Source: JBFMAI01 sp040755725 (GTDB taxonomy: Bacteria; Planctomycetota; Phycisphaerae; UBA1845; Fen-1342). Taken from it: a stretch of 64,000 bases of DNA. Of this stretch, positions 24,578-34,893 are shown piece by piece (positions within the stretch are counted from its first letter, which is position 1; each line of letters starts with the position of its first letter). A program made the position numbers and the translations under genes. Where the stretch lies: NCBI GenBank assembly GCA_040755725.1, contig JBFMAI010000037.1:1-64000 (forward strand), in the 5' to 3' direction. The notes beneath the pieces are model-generated. The model saw nothing but the letters and a program-made list of their open reading frames with translations, was not told the origin of the DNA and made no database searches.

Positions 24578-26650
24578 ATGGACCTGGACAAGATACGCAA
24601 CATCGGCATCGCCGCGCATATCGACGCCGGCAAGACCACGACCACCGAGCGCGTGCTGTTTTATAGCGGCACCATCCACCGCATGGGCGACGTGGACGAC
24701 GGTACCACGATCACCGACTTCGACGTCGAGGAGCAGCAGCGCGGCATCACCATCTACTCGGCGGCCGTCTCGCTCGCCTGGCGCGACTGCCGGATCAATC
24801 TGATCGACACGCCGGGGCACGTGGACTTCACCGCCGAGGTCGAGCGCAGCCTGCGCGTGCTGGACGGGGCGGTCGTGGTCTTTGATTCGAAGGAGGGCGT
24901 CGAGGCTCAGTCGGAGACCGTCTGGCGGCAGGCGGACAAATACAAGGTCCCGCGCATTTGCTTTCTCAACAAGATGGACAAACTCGGGGCGGACTTCCAC
25001 TATGCTCTGGGGACAATCCGCAGCCGCCTCGGCGCCAATCCCATCGCTATCCAGCTCCCGCTCGGCCAGGAAAGCTCTTTCCGCGGCGTCATCGACCTCG
25101 TGACCATGCAGGCCCGCGACTACAGTCGCGGCGGCGACGGCACCAAGTTCGATGTCGTCGACATCCCGACGGACCGGATGGATGAGGCCCGGCATTTCCG
25201 CCACATCCTGGAGGAGAAGGTCGCTGAACTCGACGACGAACTAATGGGGAAGTACGTCGAGAACCAGCCGCTGACGGCGGAGGAAATTCGCCAGGCGCTG
25301 CGAAAGGGCACGCTTAGCCGGCGTTGCCAGCCGGTCTTGTGCGGGTCGGCCTTGCGCTACATCGGCGTGCAGGGCGTGCTCGACGCGGTGTGCGATTACT
25401 TGCCGTCGCCGCTGGACGTACCGCCGATCGAGGGGCGCGACCCGGAGGACCCGGCCAAGATCGTGACGCGGAAATGCGACCCCGGGGCCCCGCTGGCGGC
25501 CCTGGTGTTCAAGGTCGTCGGCGATGCCCACGGGGACCTGCACTTCATTCGCGTCTACTCCGGCGTCCTGAAGGCCGGCTCGCGCGTGCTGAACGTGGGC
25601 CGCAAGAAGAAGGAGAACCTGCCGCAGCTCTTCCGCATCTTCGCCAAGCGGCGCGAGAAGCTCGAGAAGGCCTCCGCCGGGGACATTGTCGCCGCCGTCG
25701 GACTCAAGGAAACGCAGACCGGCGACACGCTGTGCGACACCCGCGGTGGGACGGTGCTGCTGGAGCGGATCGAGTTCCCCGAGACGGTCATCAGCCTGGC
25801 GATCGAGCCGGAATCGAGCGCCGACCGCGACAAGCTCCACGAGGTGCTGCGGATGCTCGCGCGCAGCGACCCGACGTTCGAGTGCCGCGTTTCGCAGGAA
25901 ACAAGCCAAACGCTCATCAGCGGCATGGGCGAACTGCACCTGGAGGTGATCTGCCACCGGATCGAACGCGACTTCGGCGTCAAAGTGAAAGTCGGCCGGC
26001 CGCGCGTCGCCTACCGCGAGGCCATCACGCGGGCCGCGGAGGCCGAGGGGCGGTTGGTGAAGCAGACGGGCGGTCGCGGGCAATACGCCGTCGTCCGCCT
26101 GCGCGTCGAGCCGTTCGTGCCCGCGCCGGGCGAGGAGCACTTCCGCTTCATCAACGCGATCACCGGCGGAGCGATCCGGGCGGAGTACGTGCGGGCGGTC
26201 GCGGAAGGCGTCCGGGAGGCGAGCCGCGCGGGGGCGCTGGGCGGGTTCCCGGTCATTAACGTCCAGACCACCCTGCTCGACGGCCAGGAGCACCCCGAGG
26301 ATTCCAGCGACCTGGCCTTCGAGACGGCCGGCAGCATCGCGTTCCAGAAGGCCGTCGAGCAGGCCGGCCCCGTGCTGCTCGAACCCATCATGAAGGTCGA
26401 GGTCGTTACGCCGGAGGAGTATTACGGCGCGATCAACGGCGACCTGACGGCCCGGCGGGCGGTCATCACCGGGACCACGATGCGTGGTCGCAACCACGTG
26501 GTGACGGCGGAAGCGCCGCTGGCGGCGATGTTCGGCTACGCGACGCAGGTGCGGTCGCTGTCGCAGGGCCGGGCGTCCTACAGCATGGAACCGTGCCGCT
26601 ACGAGCGCATGCCGGACAACCTCGCCCAGCAGGTGCTTGGGATGCTCTGA
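24578..26650 (+). CDS. fusA: Elongation factor G
   Basis: 690 residues, ribosomal translocase GTPase. G motifs: AHIDAGKT (13-20), RGITI (55-59), DTPGH (77-81), NKMD (131-134). The later domains are complete, with GMGELHLEV and the C-terminal domain V ending in YATQVRSLSQGRASYSMEP. It stands alone, not in a str operon with rpsL, rpsG and tuf, so it may be one of two EF-G paralogues; several phyla including planctomycetes have specialised pairs for translocation and recycling, and which one this is cannot be decided here. The frame extends to 24536, but ATG 24578 matches the family N-terminus. nhaC follows after 61 bases. Confidence 0.92.
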   Translation: MDLDKIRNIGIAAHIDAGKTTTTERVLFYSGTIHRMGDVDDGTTITDFDVEEQQRGITIYSAAVSLAWRDCRINLIDTPGHVDFTAEVERSLRVLDGAVVVFDSKEGVEAQSETVWRQADKYKVPRICFLNKMDKLGADFHYALGTIRSRLGANPIAIQLPLGQESSFRGVIDLVTMQARDYSRGGDGTKFDVVDIPTDRMDEARHFRHILEEKVAELDDELMGKYVENQPLTAEEIRQALRKGTLSRRCQPVLCGSALRYIGVQGVLDAVCDYLPSPLDVPPIEGRDPEDPAKIVTRKCDPGAPLAALVFKVVGDAHGDLHFIRVYSGVLKAGSRVLNVGRKKKENLPQLFRIFAKRREKLEKASAGDIVAAVGLKETQTGDTLCDTRGGTVLLERIEFPETVISLAIEPESSADRDKLHEVLRMLARSDPTFECRVSQETSQTLISGMGELHLEVICHRIERDFGVKVKVGRPRVAYREAITRAAEAEGRLVKQTGGRGQYAVVRLRVEPFVPAPGEEHFRFINAITGGAIRAEYVRAVAEGVREASRAGALGGFPVINVQTTLLDGQEHPEDSSDLAFETAGSIAFQKAVEQAGPVLLEPIMKVEVVTPEEYYGAINGDLTARRAVITGTTMRGRNHVVTAEAPLAAMFGYATQVRSLSQGRASYSMEPCRYERMPDNLAQQVLGML

Positions 26651-26711
26651 CGAACGGGAGCGAGCAGTCTGCATTGACCGCGACTCCGCCGCTCGCTACG
26701 GTTCGGCCACC

Positions 26712-28547
26712 ATGTCCCTGTCGTCGAACGGCCGCCTCGGACCCATTGAAGCGCCCCGCCGACGTTGGCGCGCGGCGTGGATCGTGGCCCTGGGGCTGGG
26801 CGCCGTGGGGATCCTCCTGTTCGCGCTTTGGATGGGGGCCGTCGATACGGGCACCACGACCCCTGCCGCCGCCGCGATCACGCCCGCCACGCGCTACGGC
26901 GCGTGGGTGCTGACGCCGGCGGTCGTGACGATCCTGCTGGCCATCGCCTTGCGACAAGTGATCCCCGCGCTGTCCGTCGGCGTCGTGCTGGCGGCGATCA
27001 TGCTCGCCCCGTTTCCGCCCGACCAGACCGCGTACGGCCGTGACCTTGTCGGGGCGGTGCGCCTGGCGACCGAGCACTACCTGGTCACCGCGGTGGCCGA
27101 CCCCGGCCACGTCAAGGTCATCGTCTTCAGCCTGCTGATCGGCGGCATGGTCGGCGTGATCGCGGCCAACGGCGGCACGGGGGCCGTGGTCAACGCCATC
27201 GCCCGCTGGGGGACGACCCGGCGGCGCGGGCAGACGGCGACGTGGGCGGCGGGTTTGCTCGTGTTCTTCGATGACTACGCCAACGCGATGATCATCGGGC
27301 CGGCGATGCGGCCGGTGTGCGATCGGCTGCGCATCAGCCGGGCGAAACTCGCGTACATCGTGGATTCGACCGCGGCCCCGGTCGCGTCGATCGCCCTGAT
27401 CGGGACGTGGATCGGCTATGAGATCGGCTGCATTCAGGCGGGGTTGGACCAGCTTGCGACGCGGCCGGACTTCCTCGCCGACGTCGGCGGCTACCAGGCG
27501 TTCGTCCGCAGCCTGCCGTACCGCTTCTACCCCATTCTGGCGCTGGTCATGGTCCTGTTGATCGCGCTGCTGGACCGCGATTTCGGTCCCATGCGCCGCG
27601 CCGAGCGCGAGGCGCTCGCATCACGTGCCGCCGATCCGACCAGCACCGGCGCGACGGTTGCCGGACGGGCTTGGTACGCCGTCGTGCCGGTCCTGATTCT
27701 CGTCGTGTTCACGCTCACGCTGCTTGTGCTGCCGGGGCTGCGGTCGATCGAGTGGGGGACGTTCACGCCGCCGCCCGGCACGCCCTACGTCGTCGCCGTG
27801 CTCCAACGCGTCCTGGCCGACGCTGACCCGTTCAACCCAATCCTGTACGCGGCATTGGCGTCACTGCTGGCGGCCGGGGTCCTCTCGCTCGTCACGGGCG
27901 CGCTCGACCTGCGCCAGACGGTCGAGAGCACCACGGAGTCCATGTCTCGCCTGCTGCCGACCATCGTAATTCTCGTCCTGGCCTGGACCGTGTCGGCGAC
28001 GATGAAGGACCTGCAACTTGGTGAGGTGGCGGTCGGCCTGCTGCGGTCGGCCGGGTTCGACGAACCGGGGCGTTTGCGGAGTCTGCCGGCCTGCATCTTC
28101 CTCGCTGCGTGCGTGGTGTCGTTTGCCACGGGCACGTCGTGGGGCACGATGGGCATTCTCGGCCCCGCCGCCGTCGGGATCGCCGCGGGGCTCGTGCCGC
28201 ACCTGCCGCCGGCCGAGGCCCAGCACGTCTTCTACGCCTCCGTCGGGGCGGTCTTGGCCGGCGCGGTCTTCGGCGATCACTGCTCGCCGATCAGCGACAC
28301 GACCGTGCTGTCGTCGCTGGCCAGCGGCTGCTCGCTGGAAGCGCACGTCTGGACGCAAATGCCGTATGCCGTGGTGGTGGCGGCGGTCGCCCTGCTGTGC
28401 GGCGACGTGTTCGTCCGGTACACCGACCTCGAGGCGTGGGCGGGGTTGCTGATCGGGTCAGGGATGCTGCTGGTCATCGTGCTGGCCGTGGGGCGACGGC
28501 CGGTGGCAACCGGCGTACCGCGCAAACCCGAACGCCAGACACCTTGA
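26712..28547 (+). CDS. NhaC family Na+/H+ antiporter-type membrane protein
   Basis: 611 residues, inner membrane, about 11-12 hydrophobic segments (for example RAAWIVALGLGAVGILLFAL and VIVFSLLIGGMVGVIAANGG). NhaC-superfamily hallmarks are WAAGLLVFFDDYANAMIIG, DSTAAPVASIALIGTWIG, CVVSFATGTSWGTMGI and GAVFGDHCSPISDTTVLSS. Substrate could be Na+/H+, or an organic acid or amine as in related transporters. ATG 26712 is chosen over a frame extension that starts inside fusA. It overlaps the fusA transcript direction and lies one base before the zinc-ribbon gene. Confidence 0.88.
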   Translation: MSLSSNGRLGPIEAPRRRWRAAWIVALGLGAVGILLFALWMGAVDTGTTTPAAAAITPATRYGAWVLTPAVVTILLAIALRQVIPALSVGVVLAAIMLAPFPPDQTAYGRDLVGAVRLATEHYLVTAVADPGHVKVIVFSLLIGGMVGVIAANGGTGAVVNAIARWGTTRRRGQTATWAAGLLVFFDDYANAMIIGPAMRPVCDRLRISRAKLAYIVDSTAAPVASIALIGTWIGYEIGCIQAGLDQLATRPDFLADVGGYQAFVRSLPYRFYPILALVMVLLIALLDRDFGPMRRAEREALASRAADPTSTGATVAGRAWYAVVPVLILVVFTLTLLVLPGLRSIEWGTFTPPPGTPYVVAVLQRVLADADPFNPILYAALASLLAAGVLSLVTGALDLRQTVESTTESMSRLLPTIVILVLAWTVSATMKDLQLGEVAVGLLRSAGFDEPGRLRSLPACIFLAACVVSFATGTSWGTMGILGPAAVGIAAGLVPHLPPAEAQHVFYASVGAVLAGAVFGDHCSPISDTTVLSSLASGCSLEAHVWTQMPYAVVVAAVALLCGDVFVRYTDLEAWAGLLIGSGMLLVIVLAVGRRPVATGVPRKPERQTP

Positions 28548-28548
28548 C

Positions 28549-29121
28549 ATGGCGGAGCGTTGTCCACGATGCCGCTACCGTCTCTATGGGTTACCCGAGA
28601 CCCACACCTGTCCGGAGTGCGGGTTTGCGTACGATCCCGAATGCGTGATCATCCCGCTCCGCGCGTGGCGTCCGGGGGATCTGCTCTACGGCGCGGTCTG
28701 GGTGGGGTTCGCAGTGGCAGCCCTGCTGCTGCCAGCGCCAAGTTCATCGCGCGATCCGCCCGACTGGCGTGTTTGGAAGTTCACGTGCTTCGCGTTGTTG
28801 GCCGGCGGGTTCGGGTACTTGGTGTGGCGGCGACGGTTCAACCGCAACGCCGTCCTGATCAGCCACCGCGGCGTGACGTTCGCCACACCGCACGTTTCTG
28901 TGCGATTCGTCCCGTGGGCGCAAGCGTGGGAGGCCCGTTTCGACTGGTCCACTGGGCAGTTCTCTATCGTCGATCCTGACGGTCGTGCCGTTGTCACGTG
29001 CGACGGCGACGACCCGGGCAGCAATCGACTCGCTGCCCGATGTGCCTATGAGATCAATGAGCTGCGCGCCGTGTACAGCGGTCAATATGGCGACGCGTGG
29101 CGCGAGAATCAGGCTGACTAG
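28549..29121 (+). CDS. Zinc-ribbon membrane protein of unknown function
   Basis: 190 residues; ATG one base after the NhaC-type gene stop, so translationally coupled. The N-terminus holds C5-x2-C8 and C21-x2-C24 (CPRC...CPECG), a zinc ribbon typical of many small planctomycete proteins. Two hydrophobic segments follow (LLYGAVWVGFAVAALLL and FTCFALLAGGFGYLVW), then about 90 soluble residues resembling a PH-like or YcxB-like fold (NAVLISHRGVTFATPHV, VPWAQAWEARFD). Function unknown; context gives only a loose tie to the transporter. Confidence 0.7.
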   Translation: MAERCPRCRYRLYGLPETHTCPECGFAYDPECVIIPLRAWRPGDLLYGAVWVGFAVAALLLPAPSSSRDPPDWRVWKFTCFALLAGGFGYLVWRRRFNRNAVLISHRGVTFATPHVSVRFVPWAQAWEARFDWSTGQFSIVDPDGRAVVTCDGDDPGSNRLAARCAYEINELRAVYSGQYGDAWRENQAD

Positions 29122-29578
29122 GCTTGGGCTCGAGCAAGGCCAGCCCACGTCGAGACGCGCCCCGCACGCCCGCCGCACAGCTCCCAACCGCCGCGACAGC
29201 GTCGGGTAACCTGGACCTGACCGGCATCCTGGAGGTCGCCGCAAACGGGATGCCGGTCGAGAACCTGTGGGACTCTCGGGTGGCCTCAGCGGCCTTCGGG
29301 TTCACGGTCCCGGAGAACAACACCCACGAAGTCCGGTGCAACGCCAATCAATCCCGCCCAGGAAACAACTCCGCGTCGGACCCCGGCGGCCCCGTGTTTT
29401 GTCCGTTTCTCGCTGCCGGCGGCAGGACTCCGCCGCTTCTTCGCCCGCCGGCTGGGACCGCGATCCCGTCGGACGGCACCCGTTGATGGACCGCGAGTCG
29501 GGAGCCCTCGCCTGAGTCGTGGGCTGTCGCGGCTCCCACTTCGTCCGCCACGCGGCGGGGCCGGTCCGAGCCGCGGCG
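29122..29578. other. Intergenic region between convergent genes
   Basis: No gene is supported; an open plus-strand frame over much of it has no protein-like features. A hairpin with arms GCCGGCGG (29415-29422) and CCGCCGGC (29445-29452) and a CGGGAGCC/GGCTCCC pair near 29490-29540 may help end transcription from both sides. Confidence 0.35.
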
Positions 29579-32344
29579 CTACGGGGCACTCACGTTGGTC
29601 ACGATGTTGGTGGTGGCGAATGTGTTGGTCTTCGTCCCTCCGGAGTAGACCCCGCCCTGATAGAGCCCGTGGAGCACGGTCCCGGTCGAGGTCCCGCCGC
29701 GGTACAGCTCGCAGCTCAGGCCCGCGGTCAGGGCCGGGGAGGAGAACACGACCGACCGGTACGTCTTCGAGGGCGCGAAGGTCACCAGGTCGTTGCCGCC
29801 GGTCGTGGTCTGAATCCGGACCAACGTGCCGGCCGTTTTTGCTGAGCTGTATGTGATCTTCACGGAGCGCTGCGTGGACGACGTGCTCGGGGCCTGGGCC
29901 ATGCCCGCGCTGCCCGCTGCCACCACGAAGCCGCCGCTGATCTTGAACGTTCCGTCGTAGTCAATCGCGGCGTTCATGTCGCCCGTCGGGCCGTGGACGA
30001 TCACCGTGCCGCCGGTCATCGTGATCGAACCGTTGACATCAATCCCGTCGCCGGCGGCGTAGACCGCGATGTAGCCGCCGTTGATGTACAAGTAGTTGGT
30101 AAGGCCGCTGCCGCCGGCGCAGTTGATGCCGTCATCGGTCGTGTTGACACGGATGGTGCCGTCGTCGATGGTGATGACTTTGCTCTCAATACCCTCGTAG
30201 CCGACCGTGACGTTGATGCTGCCGCCGCTGATGTGGACTGAATTCTCGGCGTGGATGCCGTCGCCGTAGCTGGCGCTGGTGCTGCTGTTTGTCGCAATGG
30301 TCAGGTTCCCGCCGCTAACGACGATCGCGTTGTCGGAGTGAATGCCGTCGTCGGCGCAATCGAGGTGGAAGGTGCCGCCGCCGATCGTCACGCTCACCAG
30401 CCCCTTGATGCCCTTAGCGGACCGGGTCGTGGGAATCGTCACGTTGTGCCCGCCGCCGCACACGACGTTGAACGTGCCGCCGGTAATGGACACGGTGCCG
30501 GTCGCCGTGATGCCGTCGTCGCTCGACGTGACGCGGATATCGCCGTCAGAGATAGTGATCGCCGCCGCTTCGATGCCCTCATAACAGGTGGTGATGAGGA
30601 TCGTCCCCGCCGTGATCTCGATCGTGTTGTCGGCGTGGATGGCGTCGCCGTAGCTGGCGGTAATGTCCGAGTTGGTGGCAATGGTCAGGTTCCCGCCGCC
30701 GATGTGGATGGCGTCATTCGAGTGGAGGCCGTCGTCGGCGCAGTCCAGGTTGAAGGTGCCGCCCTCGATGACGACGCCGGCCAGGCCCTTGATTCCCTTG
30801 GCCGACAAGGTCGAGGGAATGGTCACCGTGTGCCCGCCGCCGGAGACCACGGTGAAGGTACCGCTCGTAACGTGGACATCCGTCTGGGCCGCGAGGCCGT
30901 CGCCGCCCGACGTGATGTTGAAGGTGCCGCCCGTGATCGAGATGTAGCCGAGTTCGGGGTCTTCCGCGTTGTCCGACTTCAGGCCGTCGCCGCCGGAGGT
31001 CACGGTGATGTAACCGTCCTGGACGAGCAGGTAGTCCTGGCCGCGAATGCCGTCATCGACCGCGATCGCGTTGATCGTGCCACCCGCGATGATGAGCTCG
31101 TCCTTGCTGGCAATGGCGTCGTTGTAATTCCCGCGGACCGTCAGCGCCCCGCTGCCGGAAATCGTCAGCGTGTCCTTGCTGAACAGGCAGGCGTTGGGCT
31201 CGTCCTGCCCCGGCGGGAACGTATACACCGTGGCGTCATATAGGTAGTTCTGGGTCTGGTCCGCCAGGATGACCTTGACCTGGTCGGCGGCCATCACATA
31301 GACAGGGGCGTTGGTCAGGTTCGTGATGTCAACTCCGCCGAGCACCAGTTCCACGGTGCCCGCCGCGTTCACCACGATCTGCCCGTTCGCCAGCGTGCCG
31401 GTGATGAGGTAGGTGCCCTGGCGCGTGATCGTGGCCGTGGTGCCCTCGACGACGACACCTTCGCCCTCCACGGCGATCCAACTGCCGTTCAGGATGATCT
31501 TCGTGGTCCCGCCCCCACCCGGCCCGTGCCCGCAGGACGGGTCCGCGGGGTTGCCTTCGCCGCTGAAGCAAAGCTGGACGACCGAGAAGTCGAACAGGTC
31601 CACGTCGTAGTCGCGGTCGCAGTCGGTGGGAATGAAGCCCTCGGGATCGGGCGTCAGCGGGCACGCGGCCGGCGGCGGATCGTACGGGACGAACGGCCCC
31701 GTCAGGCAGCACGCCCACAGCCCGAAGTCGTCCATATCCACGTCGCCGTCCTGGTCGAAGTCGCTCAGGGCATACCCCACGATGCGCCCGGGGCTGCCCA
31801 CCTCGCCGCGACTCGACACCTTGGACCCGAACGAATCGCCCGCCGCGGCCAGCACCCACGTCGTCTGCGCGACCGTGTAGCCGTAGTCCGTCGCGGGAAT
31901 GTTGCAGCTCTTACCCAGCGTCCGCACGGTGCCCGGGTAGTTCTCGTCGCCGTACGTCAGCCGGTCCACGAGATTGTTGCCGGCGTCGAAGAGGTTGATT
32001 TCGTCATTGCGGCCAAGGTTGGCGGTGTTGCCGCCGATGATGCGGACGCCGCTGAGCCCCCAATTCGCGGCGAACGCGACCGCGTCGTCATCGGTGAGAA
32101 TCACCGACTCGCCGGGGGCGACGACGCCGAAGGCGCTGAGGCTGATCGTGCCGGGTATGCGGCTGTCGTCATCGAAGCTCCAGCCGGTCATGTCGACGGG
32201 GGCGGGTCCGGTGTTGGTGAACTCGACGTATTCGCCGATGCTGCCGGTCGCCAGACCGTTGTACATCCACTCGGAAATCACGATATCGCCCAAGGCCAGT
32301 GGGGCGAGGCCCAGAACCAGACAGAACGCGGGGGCTCGCAACAT
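29579..32344 (-). CDS. Secreted lamin-tail / carbohydrate-binding beta-helix protein
   Basis: 921 residues from ATG 32344, preceded by GGAGACC. Signal peptide APAFCLVLGLAPLALG. Residues about 20-160 match a lamin-tail (LTD) domain (IVISEWMYNG, GEYVEFTNTGPAPVDMTGW). Next come two EF-hand/dockerin-like loops (DFDQDGDVDMDDF, DCDRDYDVDLFDF), then a long right-handed beta-helix in the style of the Cthe_2159 acid-sugar-binding family (repeated SGGDGLKSDNA, DDGIHSDNA, ISGGSINVTV). The helix holds an internal duplication of about 110 residues (compare SAKGIKGLAGVVIEGGTF and SAKGIKGLVSVTIGGGTF). The role is probably polysaccharide binding outside the cell. Confidence 0.75.
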   Translation of the reverse strand: MLRAPAFCLVLGLAPLALGDIVISEWMYNGLATGSIGEYVEFTNTGPAPVDMTGWSFDDDSRIPGTISLSAFGVVAPGESVILTDDDAVAFAANWGLSGVRIIGGNTANLGRNDEINLFDAGNNLVDRLTYGDENYPGTVRTLGKSCNIPATDYGYTVAQTTWVLAAAGDSFGSKVSSRGEVGSPGRIVGYALSDFDQDGDVDMDDFGLWACCLTGPFVPYDPPPAACPLTPDPEGFIPTDCDRDYDVDLFDFSVVQLCFSGEGNPADPSCGHGPGGGGTTKIILNGSWIAVEGEGVVVEGTTATITRQGTYLITGTLANGQIVVNAAGTVELVLGGVDITNLTNAPVYVMAADQVKVILADQTQNYLYDATVYTFPPGQDEPNACLFSKDTLTISGSGALTVRGNYNDAIASKDELIIAGGTINAIAVDDGIRGQDYLLVQDGYITVTSGGDGLKSDNAEDPELGYISITGGTFNITSGGDGLAAQTDVHVTSGTFTVVSGGGHTVTIPSTLSAKGIKGLAGVVIEGGTFNLDCADDGLHSNDAIHIGGGNLTIATNSDITASYGDAIHADNTIEITAGTILITTCYEGIEAAAITISDGDIRVTSSDDGITATGTVSITGGTFNVVCGGGHNVTIPTTRSAKGIKGLVSVTIGGGTFHLDCADDGIHSDNAIVVSGGNLTIATNSSTSASYGDGIHAENSVHISGGSINVTVGYEGIESKVITIDDGTIRVNTTDDGINCAGGSGLTNYLYINGGYIAVYAAGDGIDVNGSITMTGGTVIVHGPTGDMNAAIDYDGTFKISGGFVVAAGSAGMAQAPSTSSTQRSVKITYSSAKTAGTLVRIQTTTGGNDLVTFAPSKTYRSVVFSSPALTAGLSCELYRGGTSTGTVLHGLYQGGVYSGGTKTNTFATTNIVTNVSAP

Positions 32345-32800
32345 GAGCGGTCTCCTTCGGGGCGTCGCAGCGGAACCGGTTGCTCCGGCCGCCACACGCC
32401 AAGCCTCACAGCCCCGGCCACATGAACATCGTCACGCGCGGCAACGTCCCCGCACCAAAGATCAACGCCGCCGGGCTTCGCGGGCCGGGGCGTCTCGGCG
32501 CGGTCGCGGACAACAGGACCATCTCACCACCAGCGCATGGGTGAGTTCAGGTCTTCGCGCCGCCGGGCGTGTACCGATAACTCACGACGGCCATCACCAC
32601 GGCGGTCGTAGCCTGCGTTCAGGCTAGCCGGCCAATCGTGAAACGGAAATGAAATAATGGGCGGTCGTGGCGGCCGTCGCACGCCGACGAGGCCCTGCGG
32701 CGGCGAACCCCGCCGTAGAGAGCCCCCAGCAGAACCCCGCACGCCAATGCGGGGTCCGCCGACCCGCTACCCGCACGGGGGCCCGGCGGGCAGCCGCGCG
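32345..32800. other. Intergenic region with repeats between beta-helix gene and cysA
   Basis: The upstream region of the beta-helix gene and downstream region of cysA; no gene is supported. It holds the family-B half-copy at 32735-32754 and C-rich sequence beyond it. Confidence 0.35.
32735..32754. repeat. Family B repeat, half copy (hairpin 2 only)
   Basis: Arms CCCCGCAC (32735-32742) and ATGCGGGG (32747-32754), one mismatch, loop GCCA, flanked by GAAC/GTC as in the other copies in reverse orientation. The partner hairpin is missing. It lies downstream of the cysA stop. Confidence 0.65.
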
Positions 32801-33868
<1,068 letters not shown>

Positions 33869-33886
33869 GCGGCACCCGGGGGGATC

Positions 33887-34022
33887 ACCACAGAGACACA
33901 GAGACACAGAGAACACAAGCGCTGGAATTGACCAACCTCGGTGTGGTTACGGCGCGCGGCCGGTGTTTCCTGAATGCAGATTGTCATCTCTGGTCTTCTC
34001 TGCGTCTCTGTGCCTCCGTTGT
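33887..34022. repeat. Octamer-repeat inverted pair between cysW and cysA
   Basis: The left arm at about 33887-33915 is CACAGAGA units in tandem; the right arm at about 33990-34020 is the reverse complement type (TTCTCTGCGTCTCTGTG). The spacer is roughly 75 bases. The right arm lies inside the 3' end of cysW and encodes its last residues (TTEAQRRREDQR); the left arm is the cysA leader. Confidence 0.75.
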
Positions 34023-34892
34023 TACTGCCTTACGGCCCGCCCGGCCGGACTTCCAGGCCACCAGGCTCTTGGCCGCCAGCGTGACCAGCGACAGCAGCGC
34101 GAGCAGGGACGCGATGGCGAACGCGCCGACGAAATTGTACTCGTTGTAGAGGATTTCCACGTGCAAGGTCATCGTGTTGGTCAGGCCGCGGATGTGGCCG
34201 GACACCACGGACACGGCGCCGAACTCCCCCATCGCCCGGGCGTTGCACAGGATCACGCCGTACAGCAGCCCCCATTTGATGTTGGGCAGCGTGACGCGGA
34301 AGAACGTCTGCCAACCGCGGGCACCGAGCACGAGCGCAGCCTGCTCTTCCTCGGTGCCCTGGGCCTGCATGAGCGGGACCAGCTCGCGGGCCACCAGCGG
34401 GCAGGTCACGAACAGCGTGGCCAGCACGATCCCCGGGACCGAGAAGATGATCTTGATGTCGTGCGCGTCCAGCCACGGCCCCAGCCAGCCGCGCAGCCCG
34501 AACAGCAGCACGTAGATCAGGCCGGCGATCACGGGCGAGACCGCGAACGGCAGGTCAATGAGCGTGATGAGCAGGCTCTTGCCGCGGAACTCGAACTTGG
34601 CGATGGCCCACGCCGCCGCGACGCCGAACACCAGGTTGAGCGGCACGACCAGAGCGGCGGTGAGGAGCGTGAGGCGGATGGCGGCCCGGGCGTCCGAATC
34701 ACGCAGGGCGTGGAAGTAGGCCGCCACGCCGCGCTCCAACGCCTGGGCGAACACGGCGACCAGCGGGAGCACGAGGAACAGCCCGAGGAACGCGGCCGCC
34801 ACGCCGATGAGGAGCCAGCGCACGGCCCCCGGTTCCACGGCCACGCGGGGGGCGGCCGGTCGCACGGACCTCGTCGGGGCTACGGTCGTCAC
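33984..34892 (-). CDS. cysW: Sulfate ABC transporter permease CysW
   Basis: 302 residues, inner membrane, six predicted segments (for example WLLIGVAAAFLGLFLVLPLV). CysW motifs: DLPFAVSPVIAGLIYVLLFG, the permease EAA-type loop EEQAALVLGARGWQTFFRVTLPNI contacting CysA, and NARAMGEFGAVSVVSGHIRG. It pairs with CysT to form the channel. The start at 34892 is one base after the cysT stop. The last 12-14 residues are encoded by the CACAGAGA repeat and are not part of the family. Confidence 0.93.
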   Translation of the reverse strand: MTTVAPTRSVRPAAPRVAVEPGAVRWLLIGVAAAFLGLFLVLPLVAVFAQALERGVAAYFHALRDSDARAAIRLTLLTAALVVPLNLVFGVAAAWAIAKFEFRGKSLLITLIDLPFAVSPVIAGLIYVLLFGLRGWLGPWLDAHDIKIIFSVPGIVLATLFVTCPLVARELVPLMQAQGTEEEQAALVLGARGWQTFFRVTLPNIKWGLLYGVILCNARAMGEFGAVSVVSGHIRGLTNTMTLHVEILYNEYNFVGAFAIASLLALLSLVTLAAKSLVAWKSGRAGRKAVTTEAQRRREDQR

Positions 34893-34893
34893 G

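Noticed and set aside
29124..29486. Possible 120-residue gene between the zinc-ribbon and beta-helix genes
   Set aside because: No ribosome site, no motif, Pro/Ala/Arg-rich like random high-GC frames.
30251..31243. A Val/Ala/Asp-rich frame antisense to the beta-helix gene
   Set aside because: Its regularity only reflects the repeats of the opposite strand.
33869..33916. Upstream start of cysA (MFSVSLCLC...)
   Set aside because: This is translation of the CACAGAGA repeat; the family start is at 33868.
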